DNA of 64,000 bases from Hymenobacter arizonensis (GCF_900115775.1 NZ_FOXS01000001.1:434001-498000); one strand, 5' to 3'. Shown: positions 18,889 through 29,646, numbered from the stretch's first letter. Translations and numbers: made by a program. Notes: generated by a model not told the origin, from the letters alone.

Positions 18889-21372
18889 TTATTTTGCTTT
18901 GGCTGCCGTCTTTTTAGCAGCCGGCTTGGCGGCGGTTTTAGCTGCTGGTTTTTTCTTGGCCGGAGCTTTTTTGGCAGTAGGCTTTTTCTTGGCGGGGGTG
19001 TCGGCTTTTTCCTCCTTGGCAGCCGGGGCAGCCTTTTTGCCGAAGCGGCCACCTTTGGCGGGCTTGTCGGGCGTGGCATCGGCCAGCTCCTGGCAGCGCT
19101 CCAGGGTCAGTTCGGTAGGCTCTTCGCCCTTGGGAATTTTTACGTTCTTTTTGCCCGCCACGATGTAAGGCCCGAAACGGCCATTCAGCACCTGAATGTC
19201 CGGGTTTTCGGGGAACGACTTGATGAGGCGCTCGGCATCGGTTTTGCGCTTCAGCTCAATCAATGTCACCGCTTCTTCGGCCGTAATGGTATGCGGGTCT
19301 TGCTCCTTGGTAAGGGAGAAAAACTTGCTGTCGTGGCGAACATAAGGACCAAAGCGGCCGAGGTTGGCGGTCATGTCCTTGCCCTCAAACTCGCCCACTA
19401 CGCGGGGTAATTTGAAAAGGTCCAGGGCCTCTTCCAGCGTGATGCTTTCAATAAACTGGCCTTTGCGCAGGTTGGCGTAAGCGGGTTTGGTTTCGCCTTC
19501 AGTGTCACCCAGCGCCACGTAGGGGCCGTAGCGACCCAGCCGGGCCGTGATTTTCTCGCCCGTTTCGGGGTGCACGCCAATTTCGCGGGTGCTGCCCAGA
19601 GTGCTGCGCTCAATGTCCTGGCCAGCCTCAATGGTAGCGTGGAACTTGCCATAGAAGCCGGTCAGCATTTGGGTCCAATCTTCGCGGCCATTGGCAATCT
19701 GGTCGAACTCGTCTTCTACCTTGGCCGTGAACTGATAGTCCACAATCACGGGGAAGTGCTCCACCAAAAAGTCGTTCACCACCATGGCCGTATCAGTGGG
19801 AAATAGCTTGGCTTTTTCGGCGCCATAGTTCTCGGTTTTCACTTCGGTGTTAACCGCTTCTCCGTCAAGCGTGAGCACGTGAAACTTGCGTTCCTTGCCC
19901 TCACGGGTGTCTTTTTCTACATAGCCGCGCTTCTGCACCGTGCTGATGGTAGGGGCGTAGGTGGAAGGACGGCCAATGCCCATCTCCTCTAGTTTCTTAA
20001 CCAGCGAAGCTTCCGTATAGCGCGCCGGGGGCGACGAAAACCGCTCGGTCGCACTCAGTCGCTGCAACGGCAGCACTTGGCCCACGCTCAGCGGAGGCAA
20101 GCCCCGCGAGAAGCTCGACTCGCCGTCTTTGGCATCGTCTTCGTCCTCGTCGTCCTTGCTCTCGGCATACACTTTCAGGAAGCCTTCGAAGGTAATAACC
20201 TCGCCCGTAGCTGTGAACGTGGTGCCGGGCTGCGTGCTGATGCCAATAACCGCCGTGGTGCGCTCAATCACGGCCTCCGCCATTTGCGAGGCCATAGCGC
20301 GCTTACGGATAAGGTCGTACAGCCGCTGCTCCGATGCATCAGCGCCAGCTTTCACCGCGCTAAAATCAGTAGGGCGAATGGCTTCGTGCGCTTCCTGGGC
20401 CGAAGCCGACTTGGTTTTGAAGGTGCGGGTATGATGGTAATCGGCCCCGTAAGCGGCCGTGATGGCCGCCTGAGCGCCCGCCATTGCTTCCTGCGACAGG
20501 TTCACGGAGTCCGTCCGCATGTAGCTGATTTTACCAGCTTCGTACAGTTTCTGCGCCACGCTCATGGTCTGCGCTACGGAGAAGCCCAGTTTGCGCGAAG
20601 CTTCCTGTTGCAGCGTAGAAGTGGTGAACGGAGCCGCGGGGCTGCGCTTGCCTGGCTTCTTGTCGAGGCTCTCAATTTGATAAGCTGCCCCCACGCAGCG
20701 CTGCAGAAAAGCTTCTGCTTCGTCCCGCACTTTAAACCGGGTGGGTAGCTCCGCTTCGAGCACCGCTCCGCGGCCCGCATCGAAGCGCGCTACTACGCGG
20801 TAGGCGCTGGCCGATAAGTGACTAGCTACTTCACGTTCGCGCTCTACTACCAAGCGCACAGCCACCGACTGCACCCGCCCAGCCGAAAGGCCGGGCTTCA
20901 CTTTCTTCCACAGCACGGGGCTCAGCTCAAAGCCCACGAGGCGGTCGAGAACGCGGCGGGCCTGCTGCGCATTAACTAGGTTCTGGTCAACGATGCGGGG
21001 GTTGGCAATGGCACCAAGAATTGCACTTTTGGTGATTTCGCGGAACACAATGCGCTTGGTCTTGGCATCGGGCAGGTTCAGGGTTTCGGCCAGGTGCCAG
21101 CTAATGGCCTCGCCTTCGCGGTCATCGTCACTTGCCAACCAAACCATTTCGGCCTCCTTCGAAAGTTTTTTCAGCTGTGCAATTAGCTCGCGCTTGTCGG
21201 CCGACACCACGTAAGTAGGCTTAAATCCATTGGCAATGTCAATGGCATTATTGTCCTTAGGCAGGTCGCGAACGTGCCCATAACTGGAGCGCACCACGAA
21301 ATCCTGGCCGAGGTAGCCTTCAATGGTTTTGGCCTTGGCCGGCGACTCGACGATAACTAAATTCTTGACCAT
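18889..21372 (-). CDS. topA: DNA topoisomerase I
   Basis: An 827-residue type IA topoisomerase that relaxes negative supercoils. The TOPRIM domain starts the protein (VIVESPAKAKTIEGYLGQDF, then SDDDREGEAISWHLAE). The nucleophile Tyr is in KISYMRTDSVNLSQEA, and GRPSTYAPTISTVQKRGYV is also present. In place of Cys4 zinc fingers the C-terminus has repeated TOPRIM-C modules (LGRYGPYVALGD, LGRFGPYVRHD, NGRFGPYIVAGK) and ends in a Lys/Ala-rich tail of about 50 residues that could bind DNA. The start MVKNLVIVESPAKAK is the family start. Divergent from the chemoreceptor gene. Confidence 0.93.
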   Translation of the reverse strand: MVKNLVIVESPAKAKTIEGYLGQDFVVRSSYGHVRDLPKDNNAIDIANGFKPTYVVSADKRELIAQLKKLSKEAEMVWLASDDDREGEAISWHLAETLNLPDAKTKRIVFREITKSAILGAIANPRIVDQNLVNAQQARRVLDRLVGFELSPVLWKKVKPGLSAGRVQSVAVRLVVEREREVASHLSASAYRVVARFDAGRGAVLEAELPTRFKVRDEAEAFLQRCVGAAYQIESLDKKPGKRSPAAPFTTSTLQQEASRKLGFSVAQTMSVAQKLYEAGKISYMRTDSVNLSQEAMAGAQAAITAAYGADYHHTRTFKTKSASAQEAHEAIRPTDFSAVKAGADASEQRLYDLIRKRAMASQMAEAVIERTTAVIGISTQPGTTFTATGEVITFEGFLKVYAESKDDEDEDDAKDGESSFSRGLPPLSVGQVLPLQRLSATERFSSPPARYTEASLVKKLEEMGIGRPSTYAPTISTVQKRGYVEKDTREGKERKFHVLTLDGEAVNTEVKTENYGAEKAKLFPTDTAMVVNDFLVEHFPVIVDYQFTAKVEDEFDQIANGREDWTQMLTGFYGKFHATIEAGQDIERSTLGSTREIGVHPETGEKITARLGRYGPYVALGDTEGETKPAYANLRKGQFIESITLEEALDLFKLPRVVGEFEGKDMTANLGRFGPYVRHDSKFFSLTKEQDPHTITAEEAVTLIELKRKTDAERLIKSFPENPDIQVLNGRFGPYIVAGKKNVKIPKGEEPTELTLERCQELADATPDKPAKGGRFGKKAAPAAKEEKADTPAKKKPTAKKAPAKKKPAAKTAAKPAAKKTAAKAK

Positions 21373-21570
21373 GTGAGCGGGTGAGAGGAAACGGCAGACG
21401 AATGGGAGGGCAGTGGGAATTAAAACGGCCAGCCGTGGAGAAATGTTAAAATTGGCCGCAAAGATGCCGGAATATTCCCAGCACCAACGCACCTAGCAAT
21501 TATCCCGCCGTCTTCGTGCTTCTTTAACAGGCCAACATTAGGTCAGAGTTCATTGCCTTAGGCGGAGTTG

Positions 21571-21578
21571 TATCTTTG
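21571..21578 (+). promoter_or_regulatory. Candidate promoter of the chemosensory operon, -7 element TATCTTTG
   Basis: An exact TAnnTTTG match, 75 bases before the receptor ATG. A TTG lies at 21553-21555 but with only 15 bases spacing, so the -33 element is doubtful. Confidence 0.45.
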
Positions 21579-21652
21579 CTTATTCCGGGATATTACCCGT
21601 ACTTCGCCTTTCCAATTTTGTCCTCCTTCCCCCCGCTTGATATATTAATTAT

Positions 21653-24600
21653 ATGGCTTCTCCCAAGACTCCGCAATCTAAGCCTCGTCGGGCCCCCGCG
21701 GTGGCTACAATGGATGATGTCACGAATGAAATGCCGGATTCCGGGGCAGTTTCGGCTCTTGACGTGGTGCGTACCAACAACGACCTGACCCGCAAAAGAG
21801 GCGGCTCGCGGGGTTCTATCGACACCCAGGACCCGGGCTACGTGAACGACCAGCTTAACCGCGTGCTCTACGCGTTGGACGCCTTTAAAAAAGGGGACGT
21901 TTCCGTGCGCCTGACCAAGCAAAACGACGACATTTTTGCTGAAATCGCCGAAGCCTACAATTCCATGGTGGAAATGATAGGCGGGGTAGGCGGCGAGGTA
22001 TCGCGCATCTCGAAAGTGGCCGGGGTAGAAGGAAACCTAAAGGCGCGGGCCTCGGCCGACGGCGCCGCCGGTTTCTGGCGCGACATGATAAATAATATCA
22101 ACGGCCTGGTAGACAGCATTGCCGTTCCGGTATTGGAAGTAGGCAAGGTATTGAAGAACATCAGCCGCGGCAACTTGGACGAAAGCTTCCAGATTCCGGT
22201 TTCGGGCGACTTCAAGCTGATGGCCGAAACCATCAACAAAACGATTGATAACCTAAACATCTTCGCCGGCGAGGTAACCCGCGTGGCGCAGGAAGTGGGC
22301 ACCGAAGGCAAGCTCGGTGGCCAAGCCAGCGTACCTAATGTAGGCGGCATCTGGAAGGACCTGACGGACAACGTAAACAACATGGCCTCGAATCTGACTT
22401 CTCAGGTACGAGACATTGCCAACGTGGCAACCGCGGTAGCTAAAGGTGACTTGACGCAAAAGGTTACTGTTGATGTAAAAGGGGAATTCCTGCAGCTGAA
22501 GCAGAACCTCAACCAGATGGTGGACTCGCTGAACCTGTTTGCCGGCGAGGTAACCCGCGTGGCCCAGGAAGTGGGCACCGAGGGTAAGCTGGGTGGTCAA
22601 GCTCTGGTGCCCAACGTCGCTGGCGTATGGAAGGACCTGACCGACAACGTAAATAACATGGCCTCGAACTTGACCTCTCAGGTTCGTGACATTGCCAACG
22701 TGGCCACCGCGGTAGCGAAAGGTGACCTCAGCCAGAAGGTGACAGTAGATGTAAAAGGCGAGCTGCTCCAGCTGAAGCAGAACCTAAACCAAATGGTGGA
22801 CTCGCTGAACCTGTTTGCCGGCGAAGTAACCCGCGTGGCGCAGGAAGTAGGCACCGAAGGCCGCCTCGGCGGCCAAGCCGTCGTACCCAACGTAGCTGGT
22901 GTGTGGAAGGACCTGACCGACAACGTAAATTACATGGCAAGTAACCTGACTTCTCAGGTGCGGGACATTGCTAATGTGGCCACGGCCGTAGCTAAAGGCG
23001 ACTTGACGCAGACGGTTACCGTGGATGTAAAGGGTGAATTCCTGCAACTGAAGCAGAACCTGAACCAGATGGTGGCGTCGCTGAACCTGTTCGCTGGTGA
23101 GGTAACCCGTGTGGCCCAAGAGGTAGGCACGGAGGGTAAACTCGGTGGCCAAGCCTCGGTGCCGAACGTGGCGGGTGTGTGGAAAGCCCTTACCGATAAC
23201 GTAAACGACATGGCCGCGGCTCTTACCTCGCAGGTACGAGACATTGCCAACGTGGCAACGGCCGTAGCCCGCGGTGACTTGAGCCAGAAGATGACGGTGA
23301 ATGTGAAGGGCGAAATCCTGGAACTGAAGAACATCCTCAACCAGATGGTGGACTCGCTGAACATCTTCGGTGACGAAGTAACCCGCGTGGCCCGCGAAGT
23401 GGGCACCGAGGGTAAACTAGGCGGCCAAGCCGTAGTGCCCCGCGTTGGCGGTACCTGGAAGGAGCTGACGGACAACGTAAACACGATGGCCAGCAACCTG
23501 ACCTCGCAGGTACGAGACATTGCCAACGTAGCCACGGCCGTATCGAAAGGTGACCTTTCGCAGAAGATTACAGTTGACGTAAAAGGCGAGCTGCTGGACC
23601 TCAAGGACAACTTGAACCAGATGGTGGACTCACTGAACATCTTCGCCGGCGAGGTAACTCGTGTGGCGCGCGAAGTGGGCACCGAAGGTATTCTGGGCGG
23701 ACAGGCCAACGTACCGAAGGTAAGCGGTACCTGGAAGGACCTCACGGACAACGTAAACACGATGGCCTCGAACTTGACCTCGCAAATGCGCGACATTGCC
23801 AACGTGGCAACCGCGGTTGCGAAGGGCGACTTGAGCCAGAAAATCACGGTGAACGTGCGGGGTGAGCTACTGCAGTTGAAGGAAAACCTCAACGAAATGG
23901 TGGACTCACTGAACATCTTTGCCGGCGAAGTAACCCGCGTGGCCCGCGAAGTGGGTACGGAAGGTAAGCTAGGCGGCCAAGCCAGCGTGCCCAACGTGCG
24001 CGGCACCTGGAAAGACCTCACCGACAACGTGAATACCATGGCGCTCAACCTGACCAGTCAGGTGCGAGACATTGCCAACGTAGCCACGGCCGTAGCCAAA
24101 GGTGACTTGTCGCAAAAAATCACGGTAGATGTAAAAGGGGAGTTCCTCCAGCTGAAGGAAAACCTGAACCAGATGGTGGACTCGCTGAACCTGTTCGCTG
24201 GCGAGGTAACCCGCGTGGCCCAGGAAGTGGGTACCGAAGGTAAACTCGGTGGCCAGGCCAGCGTACCGAACGTGGCTGGCGTCTGGAAAGACCTCACCGA
24301 CAACGTAAATACCATGGCCGCCAACCTCACCACCCAGGTGCGGGGCCTGGTGAAAGTTGTAACTGCGGTATCGAAAGGTGACTTGACCCAAAAGCTCACG
24401 CTGCAAGCCAAAGGCGAAGTAGCCGAGCTGGCCGACACCATCAACCGGATGGTGGACGACCTTAACCGCCTCGCCGTCGAAGTTAGCCGCGTGGCGAAAG
24501 TGGCCGGTGTGGAAGGTAAGCTCACCGAGCGGGCCACGGTAGGTGGCGTGTCGGGCTCCTGGAAAGAATTGGTGGACACGCTCAATGCCCTGCTCGAATC

Positions 24601-26113
24601 CATTGCCTCGCCAGTACTGGAAGTGAGCCGCGTGGTACGGGCCATCTCGGAAGGCGACCTGACCCAGCGCGTGGAAGTGCCCACTACGGGTGACATCCTG
24701 GCCATGTCCAGCGCCCTTAACCTCGCCGTTGAAAACCTGAACGAGCTGCTTGGCGAAATCAACGATTCGTCGCAGGTAGTGGGGACTTCTTCGGAGGAAA
24801 TGGCCGGCAAAGGTCAGGAGATGAGCCGTGTAACTGTCGATGTGGCCTTGGCCATGCAGCAAATGGCAGAAGGCGCTCAGAACCAAGCTTTGAAAACCGA
24901 CCAGGCCTTCAAACTCATCGAGGAGATTATGCAGGCCACCAAGGAAACGGCCAACAAGGCCGACGTGGTGAACAAAGCGGCTATCCTGGGTGAGCAAACC
25001 TCGCAGCTCGGTCTGAAAACGGTGGCAGAAGTGGTGAAAAACATGGAAGAGATTTCCAGCGCCGCTATGCAGACGTCACGCACCATCGAAGTGCTAAGCA
25101 CCCGGTCGGGTGAAATCAGCAAATCGCTGGGCGTGATTACCGACATTGCCTCGCAAACTAACCTGCTTGCTCTGAACGCTGCCATCGAAGCAGCCCGCGC
25201 TGGGGAAGCCGGCCGTGGTTTCGCGGTAGTAGCCGAAGAAATTCGGAAGCTGGCCGAAGGCTCGCGCAAGTCAGCCAACGAAATTGCCACGCTGGTAGAG
25301 GACGTTCGCAAGGACACAACCTCGGCCGCAACCGCTATTTCGACTATGGAAGGCCGAGTACTGAAAGGCAAGAACGCTACGTTCGAAGCCAGCTCGGCCT
25401 TTAAGAACATTGCCACCAGTAGCGGTGAAACGCTCCGCACCTCACGCGACATTCTCACGGCTACCGAAGTACAGAAAACCTCGATTGGCGACGTAGTGAA
25501 GTACGTGGAGGACGTGGTAGCCATTGCCGAGCAAACGGCAACCGGTACTCAGCAAGTGGCTGGCACGGCCAAGCAACTGTCGACGGCTATGCAAGAACTG
25601 ACTACTAGCTCGCAGCGCCTCACCGACATTGCCGACGACTTGCAGGCCGGCCTGGAAACCTTCCAGCTCAGCTCTTACTACGAGCCGGAGCCCGAGCCTC
25701 AGCCCATGCGTCGCGGACCCAGTGCCCGCGAAATTTACCGGGCTCGCGATTCGTACTCGGCTGCTACTCCCCAAACGGGAATGGCCGCCCGCCGTGCCCA
25801 AAACCGCAACGAACCAGCTCCTGACCCGGCCGACAACGCTCGTCGCAATGGCATCGCGCGTCGCAACGCTCGAATAGAAGCTGCTAACGCCGCCGTTCCG
25901 GCTCCAGTAGCCACCCGGCCCGAACGGCGCGTTCGTCCTTCCCGCCCGGCCGAGCAAGCGGCGCCAGCGCCCGTAGCACCAGCACCTCGGCCTGCCGTCA
26001 ACCGGTTGGCAGCCAAAGCCGAGCCGAAGAATGGCAAAAGCCAGACTAACGGCCAGGAGGTAAAAGAAAAGGAGTCTGCCTCAAAACCAAAAGCAAAAGC
26101 TAAAGCCAAGTAG
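21653..26113 (+). CDS. Soluble poly-HAMP methyl-accepting chemotaxis protein
   Basis: A 1486-residue receptor without a signal peptide or membrane segment. Residues about 204-939 are eight almost identical 92-residue repeats ([20 protein letters not shown], then [20 protein letters not shown] and [17 protein letters not shown]), each resembling a pair of HAMP domains. A more diverged copy stands on each side. The methyl-accepting signalling domain follows, with the conserved hairpin [20 protein letters not shown] near residues 1170-1195. The last 120 residues are low complexity, rich in Pro, Ala, Arg and Lys. It probably signals in the cytoplasm to the CheW and CheA encoded next. Chains of HAMP domains are known in cytoplasmic receptors and histidine kinases; the ligand is unknown. 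Confidence 0.88.
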   Translation: MASPKTPQSKPRRAPAVATMDDVTNEMPDSGAVSALDVVRTNNDLTRKRGGSRGSIDTQDPGYVNDQLNRVLYALDAFKKGDVSVRLTKQNDDIFAEIAEAYNSMVEMIGGVGGEVSRISKVAGVEGNLKARASADGAAGFWRDMINNINGLVDSIAVPVLEVGKVLKNISRGNLDESFQIPVSGDFKLMAETINKTIDNLNIFAGEVTRVAQEVGTEGKLGGQASVPNVGGIWKDLTDNVNNMASNLTSQVRDIANVATAVAKGDLTQKVTVDVKGEFLQLKQNLNQMVDSLNLFAGEVTRVAQEVGTEGKLGGQALVPNVAGVWKDLTDNVNNMASNLTSQVRDIANVATAVAKGDLSQKVTVDVKGELLQLKQNLNQMVDSLNLFAGEVTRVAQEVGTEGRLGGQAVVPNVAGVWKDLTDNVNYMASNLTSQVRDIANVATAVAKGDLTQTVTVDVKGEFLQLKQNLNQMVASLNLFAGEVTRVAQEVGTEGKLGGQASVPNVAGVWKALTDNVNDMAAALTSQVRDIANVATAVARGDLSQKMTVNVKGEILELKNILNQMVDSLNIFGDEVTRVAREVGTEGKLGGQAVVPRVGGTWKELTDNVNTMASNLTSQVRDIANVATAVSKGDLSQKITVDVKGELLDLKDNLNQMVDSLNIFAGEVTRVAREVGTEGILGGQANVPKVSGTWKDLTDNVNTMASNLTSQMRDIANVATAVAKGDLSQKITVNVRGELLQLKENLNEMVDSLNIFAGEVTRVAREVGTEGKLGGQASVPNVRGTWKDLTDNVNTMALNLTSQVRDIANVATAVAKGDLSQKITVDVKGEFLQLKENLNQMVDSLNLFAGEVTRVAQEVGTEGKLGGQASVPNVAGVWKDLTDNVNTMAANLTTQVRGLVKVVTAVSKGDLTQKLTLQAKGEVAELADTINRMVDDLNRLAVEVSRVAKVAGVEGKLTERATVGGVSGSWKELVDTLNALLESIASPVLEVSRVVRAISEGDLTQRVEVPTTGDILAMSSALNLAVENLNELLGEINDSSQVVGTSSEEMAGKGQEMSRVTVDVALAMQQMAEGAQNQALKTDQAFKLIEEIMQATKETANKADVVNKAAILGEQTSQLGLKTVAEVVKNMEEISSAAMQTSRTIEVLSTRSGEISKSLGVITDIASQTNLLALNAAIEAARAGEAGRGFAVVAEEIRKLAEGSRKSANEIATLVEDVRKDTTSAATAISTMEGRVLKGKNATFEASSAFKNIATSSGETLRTSRDILTATEVQKTSIGDVVKYVEDVVAIAEQTATGTQQVAGTAKQLSTAMQELTTSSQRLTDIADDLQAGLETFQLSSYYEPEPEPQPMRRGPSAREIYRARDSYSAATPQTGMAARRAQNRNEPAPDPADNARRNGIARRNARIEAANAAVPAPVATRPERRVRPSRPAEQAAPAPVAPAPRPAVNRLAAKAEPKNGKSQTNGQEVKEKESASKPKAKAKAK
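22262..24469 (+). repeat. Eight in-frame 276-bp direct repeats inside the receptor gene
   Basis: Copies begin at 22262 and recur every 276 bases (the next at 22538). Each encodes 92 residues. The copies are highly similar in DNA as well, for example around GAGGTAACCCGCGTGGC and GACATTGCCAACGTGGC, so homologous recombination could change copy number without breaking the frame. Confidence 0.85.
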
Positions 26114-26218
26114 GCCGGAAAGTGAGTAATCGATAGTCAGGGACGGATAGTCTGACTTCCCCTGATTGTCGATTGCCCGCTACAATTTACTGCCTACGCA
26201 ATACTGATTACCAAGTAC

Positions 26219-26749
26219 ATGGCTGAAATAGAAATAGCTAGTCCTGCACCCAAAGCCGAACGCGCCAAACCTGCTGAGTTGGTTCAACTCATTGTGTTTC
26301 GGTTGGGCGACGAGGACTACGGCATTCGTATCGAACAGGTGAAAGAGGTAACGGTGACGCCCGAAGTGGCGCGCATGCCCAAAACTCCTCCTTTCATCAA
26401 AGGAATTGCTAACCTGCGCGGCGATATCATTGCCATTATTGACTTAGAGGAACGGTTCCGTCTCCGCCCAGCCGGGCGCCCCTTGCCCGAACGTTCTTAC
26501 ACGGTGGCAGTTGAAGCGGCCGATTACACCCTCGGGCTGATGGTGCGCGAGGTACCCCGGCCTTTCACCCTCCCGCTGAGTCAGATTGAGCCGCCGCCGG
26601 AGTTTGTGCAGGATTCCAGCACGCGCGACAAGTACCTCGAAGGCATTGCCAAGTTACCCGAAGGCGGCATCATAATCGTTTTGGATATGCGCAAGCTCCT
26701 CACTCCGAGTGAGGTGATGCGTTTGCCAGGCAAAGTGGCATCTTCGTAA
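26219..26749 (+). CDS. cheW: Chemotaxis coupling protein CheW
   Basis: A 176-residue adaptor linking receptor to histidine kinase. The CheW fold is seen in LIVFRLGDEDYGIRIEQVKE, MPKTPPFIKGIANLRGDII and IIDLEERFRL, and in the C-terminal half GLMVREVPRPFTL and YLEGIAKLPEGGIIIVLDM. The first 20 residues are a charged, Ala/Pro-rich lead not usual for the family. It lies 105 bases after the receptor gene; that gap has a weak inverted repeat around TCGATAGTCAGGG but no clear terminator, so cotranscription is likely. Confidence 0.92.
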   Translation: MAEIEIASPAPKAERAKPAELVQLIVFRLGDEDYGIRIEQVKEVTVTPEVARMPKTPPFIKGIANLRGDIIAIIDLEERFRLRPAGRPLPERSYTVAVEAADYTLGLMVREVPRPFTLPLSQIEPPPEFVQDSSTRDKYLEGIAKLPEGGIIIVLDMRKLLTPSEVMRLPGKVASS

Positions 26750-26809
26750 GCCCCAGCCCGTACAACCGGGGCTGGGCCACGGGGCTCGACCATATTCTAG
26801 ATTTTCCTC

Positions 26810-27211
26810 ATGTCATCCAATACCATGAATAAGCGCATCCTCATCGTCGACGACTCTTTTTATATGCGCACGATGCTCAAGAACATGCTCACCGATGCTG
26901 GCTACGAAGTAGTTGGCGAGGCGGCTAATGGAGCCCAAGCTCTTGAGATGGCAGTGTCGACTTCTCCCGACCTCATCACCCTCGACGTCATTCTGCCCGA
27001 TAACACCGGGCTGGATGTGCTCAAAAGCCTTCGCCAAACCCAGCCATCCTCCAAAGTGGTAATGTGCAGCGCTGTTGGCCAGGAAGTTATTGTGAACGAG
27101 GCCATCGAAAACGGGGCCTTGGCATACATTGTCAAGCCTTTTTCGGAAGAGAAGGTGTTGGAAATTGTGGGTGCCGCGTTGCAAAACGACGCCACTGAAA
27201 AGACTGCATAA
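26810..27211 (+). CDS. cheY: CheY-like single-domain response regulator
   Basis: A 133-residue receiver domain. The acidic pocket is in ILIVDDSFYMRTML, the phospho-acceptor Asp in LITLDVILPDN, the Thr/Ser switch in VVMCSAVGQE and the Lys in AYIVKPFSEE. No output domain. A second ATG at 26825 (MNKRILIVDD) could be the real start. Between cheW and cheA it is the obvious phosphoryl acceptor of the kinase. With no flagellar genes here, its output may be gliding, type IV pili or something non-motile. Confidence 0.9.
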   Translation: MSSNTMNKRILIVDDSFYMRTMLKNMLTDAGYEVVGEAANGAQALEMAVSTSPDLITLDVILPDNTGLDVLKSLRQTQPSSKVVMCSAVGQEVIVNEAIENGALAYIVKPFSEEKVLEIVGAALQNDATEKTA

Positions 27212-27316
27212 GGTGCGGCTGCATTCCTCCGTAGCTGTGGTGCCCTCCGTCGGAAACGATGGGGCGTGGCTGCGCGCCTCGGTTTGGGGAATGAAATATC
27301 CTAAACGCTCCGGCCA

Positions 27317-28957
27317 ATGAAAACGCGCGACCAGGAATACCGGGAGCTGTTCATGGCCGAAGCCTTGGAGTATTATGACTCCATGAGCCGGCACTTGAGC
27401 GAGCTGGAGCGCAATCCCGACGCCGGGCCTGCCCTCAACGAGCTATTCCGACTTATGCACAACCTGAAGGCCAATGCGCGTGCAATGGGCTTCACGGACC
27501 TGGGCGAAGTAGCCCACCATCTCGAAACCCTATTTGGCCTCATCCGGGACCGAGAGCGGACTTTTAGCGGGTCTTTGATTCAGGTGGTGTTCACTGGGGT
27601 TGACGCCTTGGGCAACATGATTCGCGCCGTAGGGGCCAATCAGCCTCTGCCCGATGTAGCGACGCTATTGGAAAATCTCGACCGCTTGGTGCGGGGCGAA
27701 GAGCCGGTGTTGGATGACGAAGACCTTGTGGAAACCGACGAGGAAGCCGGCCGCAAAATGGAGTTATCGGACTTGGTGTACATCCAGGTTAAGAAGCTCG
27801 ATAACCTCCTAAACTTGGTAGGGGAGCTGGTAATTGACCGCGACCGGATAATGACGCTGGCGCAGGAAATTGATAACCCGGCCTTGCTAGCTACTGCGCA
27901 GCACCTGTTCCGCATTTCCGACGACTTGCAGTACAGCGTGATGGATGCGCGGCTGGTAGGAGTGGGCGTGCTGCTGAATAAGTTTCCCCGGGTAGTGCGC
28001 GACGTGGCCGCTGCCGAGGAGAAACAAGTGGAGCTCATGATGAGCGGGCAGGACGTGCAAATTGACCGCAACATTCTGCAAATCATCACGGATGCCTTGC
28101 TCCACTTGGTGCGCAATGCCGTCAGCCACGGGCTCGAAACAACCCAGGAGCGGCTGGCCAGTGGCAAGCCGGCGGTGGGGCAGCTCACCCTTTCGGCTTT
28201 GACCGAGCGCGACGATGTCCTTATCCAAGTTCGCGACGATGGCCGCGGCATCGATACCGAAGCTGTTCGCCGCAAAGCAATAGACCGCGGCCTGACCACT
28301 GCCAAAGCAGCTGCTAAGCTGGATGAACACGCCATCTGGGCTTTCTTATTTGAGCCCGGCTTCTCGATGGCGCAGCAAGTGACCGACATCTCGGGCCGTG
28401 GCGTGGGGCTCGATGTAGTTAAACTCGCTCTCGATTCGTTGGGTGGCCAGCTTCGCGTAGAGTCAGAGATGGGCGCCGGAACCACCTTTACCCTGGTTCT
28501 GCCCACATCTATCGCTGTAAAAGGAGCCTTACTAGTGGAAGTAGACGAACGGCCGTATGCCGTGCCGCTGCTACACACCGAAACGGTATTGGCTCTGCAC
28601 CCCGGGCAGATTTCGGTAGTGGGTGGTGTGCTGGTAACCCATTTCCACGAGCAGGCGGTACCATTGGTGCCGTTGCGCCAGCTTCTGTTTGACGAGGGCG
28701 ACGAACCCTTGCCCCCGGCAACTAAAACTGATATGAATGGCCCCCAGCATGTGCTGGTGGTGAACTACAACAACCGTCGCCTGGGCTTGGTGGTCGACCG
28801 ATTTATGCGTCAGCAGAACATCGTTATCAAACCGCTCAGCAAGCCCCTCGATACTATCGATTTGTTTGGGGGAGTTACCCTGCTCGGGAGCGGGCAAGTC
28901 TGCCTTGTGCTTGACGTACCCGCTCTAAATCGTTTGTTTTTGAACAAACGGCCTTAA
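27317..28957 (+). CDS. cheA: Chemotaxis histidine kinase CheA, lacking the P2 domain
   Basis: A 546-residue kinase. The HPt domain has its phosphorylated His at about residue 48 (LMHNLKANARAMGF). A short acidic linker (DDEDLVETDEEAGRK) leads straight to the dimerisation domain (YIQVKKLDNLLNLVGELVID), the ATPase (HLVRNAVSHGLE N-box, RDDGRGID G1, GRGVGLDVVK G2) and a CheW-like regulatory domain. The CheY-docking P2 domain is missing, which makes the protein shorter than the 650 or so residues usual elsewhere. Phosphotransfer to the neighbouring CheY would then be direct. Order and direction match the cluster. Confidence 0.9.
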   Translation: MKTRDQEYRELFMAEALEYYDSMSRHLSELERNPDAGPALNELFRLMHNLKANARAMGFTDLGEVAHHLETLFGLIRDRERTFSGSLIQVVFTGVDALGNMIRAVGANQPLPDVATLLENLDRLVRGEEPVLDDEDLVETDEEAGRKMELSDLVYIQVKKLDNLLNLVGELVIDRDRIMTLAQEIDNPALLATAQHLFRISDDLQYSVMDARLVGVGVLLNKFPRVVRDVAAAEEKQVELMMSGQDVQIDRNILQIITDALLHLVRNAVSHGLETTQERLASGKPAVGQLTLSALTERDDVLIQVRDDGRGIDTEAVRRKAIDRGLTTAKAAAKLDEHAIWAFLFEPGFSMAQQVTDISGRGVGLDVVKLALDSLGGQLRVESEMGAGTTFTLVLPTSIAVKGALLVEVDERPYAVPLLHTETVLALHPGQISVVGGVLVTHFHEQAVPLVPLRQLLFDEGDEPLPPATKTDMNGPQHVLVVNYNNRRLGLVVDRFMRQQNIVIKPLSKPLDTIDLFGGVTLLGSGQVCLVLDVPALNRLFLNKRP

Positions 28958-29013
28958 ACTAACTTTTCTTTCACCCCAGTACTCGCAGCTGCACTTCCCC
29001 TATTCTGTACGTT

Positions 29014-29646
29014 ATGGATTTATCGATGACTGACTTAGAGCGTGATATAATCCGCGAGATTCTAAATATCGGCTTGGCCCGCGCCGCCGATTCGTTCGCC
29101 GTTATTGCCCAAGAGCGTGTGCTGTTGGAGGTGCCGAATATTGACCTGCTTGACAGCGACGATATTCTGGTGCGCGTGCGGGACTATCAGGCGAAGCATG
29201 TGCCTATCCAGTCCGATATCCGGGGTGATTTTAATGGCACTACGCTCATGTTCTTTTCGGGCCAGCACATTCAGCGCCTTTCGCGGGTGTGCCTGCGCAT
29301 GCAAACCCAGGAATCATTGGAGGTGAACGAGTTGCAGGAATCTTTGCTGCTCGAAATCAGCAACATCATCACTGGAGCGTTGGTGACGCAGCTAGCCAAT
29401 ATTCTTAAGGCCAATATCTACGGCGCTCCGCCTACCGCTCCGGGCGGTGATATTGCCGACATCATGCAGGGTCTGTTGCCAGAACACCAACTGCAGCCTC
29501 TCATCTTTTCTGTTATCACGCAGTTTTCGGACAAGGATAACATGGTAGAGCTTCCCCTGATGCTGTTCTTTGACCGCGAAACGTTTACCAAGATTCTGGA
29601 GATAATTCGTAGCTACGACTTCCTGGGCAGCCAAATGTCGGCTTAA
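29014..29646 (+). CDS. cheC: CheC-type CheY-P phosphatase
   Basis: A 210-residue protein of the CheC/CheX/FliY group, which dephosphorylate CheY-P. Two ExxN catalytic motifs are present, in IIREILNIGLARA near the start and LLLEISNIITGALVTQ in the second half; having both is the CheC pattern, whereas CheX has one. It closes the chemosensory cluster. It offers a way to end the signal where no CheZ is present. The adaptation enzyme CheD, which partners CheC in other bacteria, is not in the window. Confidence 0.83.
   Translation: MDLSMTDLERDIIREILNIGLARAADSFAVIAQERVLLEVPNIDLLDSDDILVRVRDYQAKHVPIQSDIRGDFNGTTLMFFSGQHIQRLSRVCLRMQTQESLEVNELQESLLLEISNIITGALVTQLANILKANIYGAPPTAPGGDIADIMQGLLPEHQLQPLIFSVITQFSDKDNMVELPLMLFFDRETFTKILEIIRSYDFLGSQMSA

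Noticed and set aside
22954..24997. Long minus-strand frames across the chemoreceptor repeats
   Set aside because: They repeat with the 276-bp period because the real gene does; no independent motif.
26114..26218. Inverted repeat between the receptor gene and cheW as a terminator
   Set aside because: Pairing around TCGATAGTCAGGG is imperfect and there is no T run, so it probably does not end the operon.
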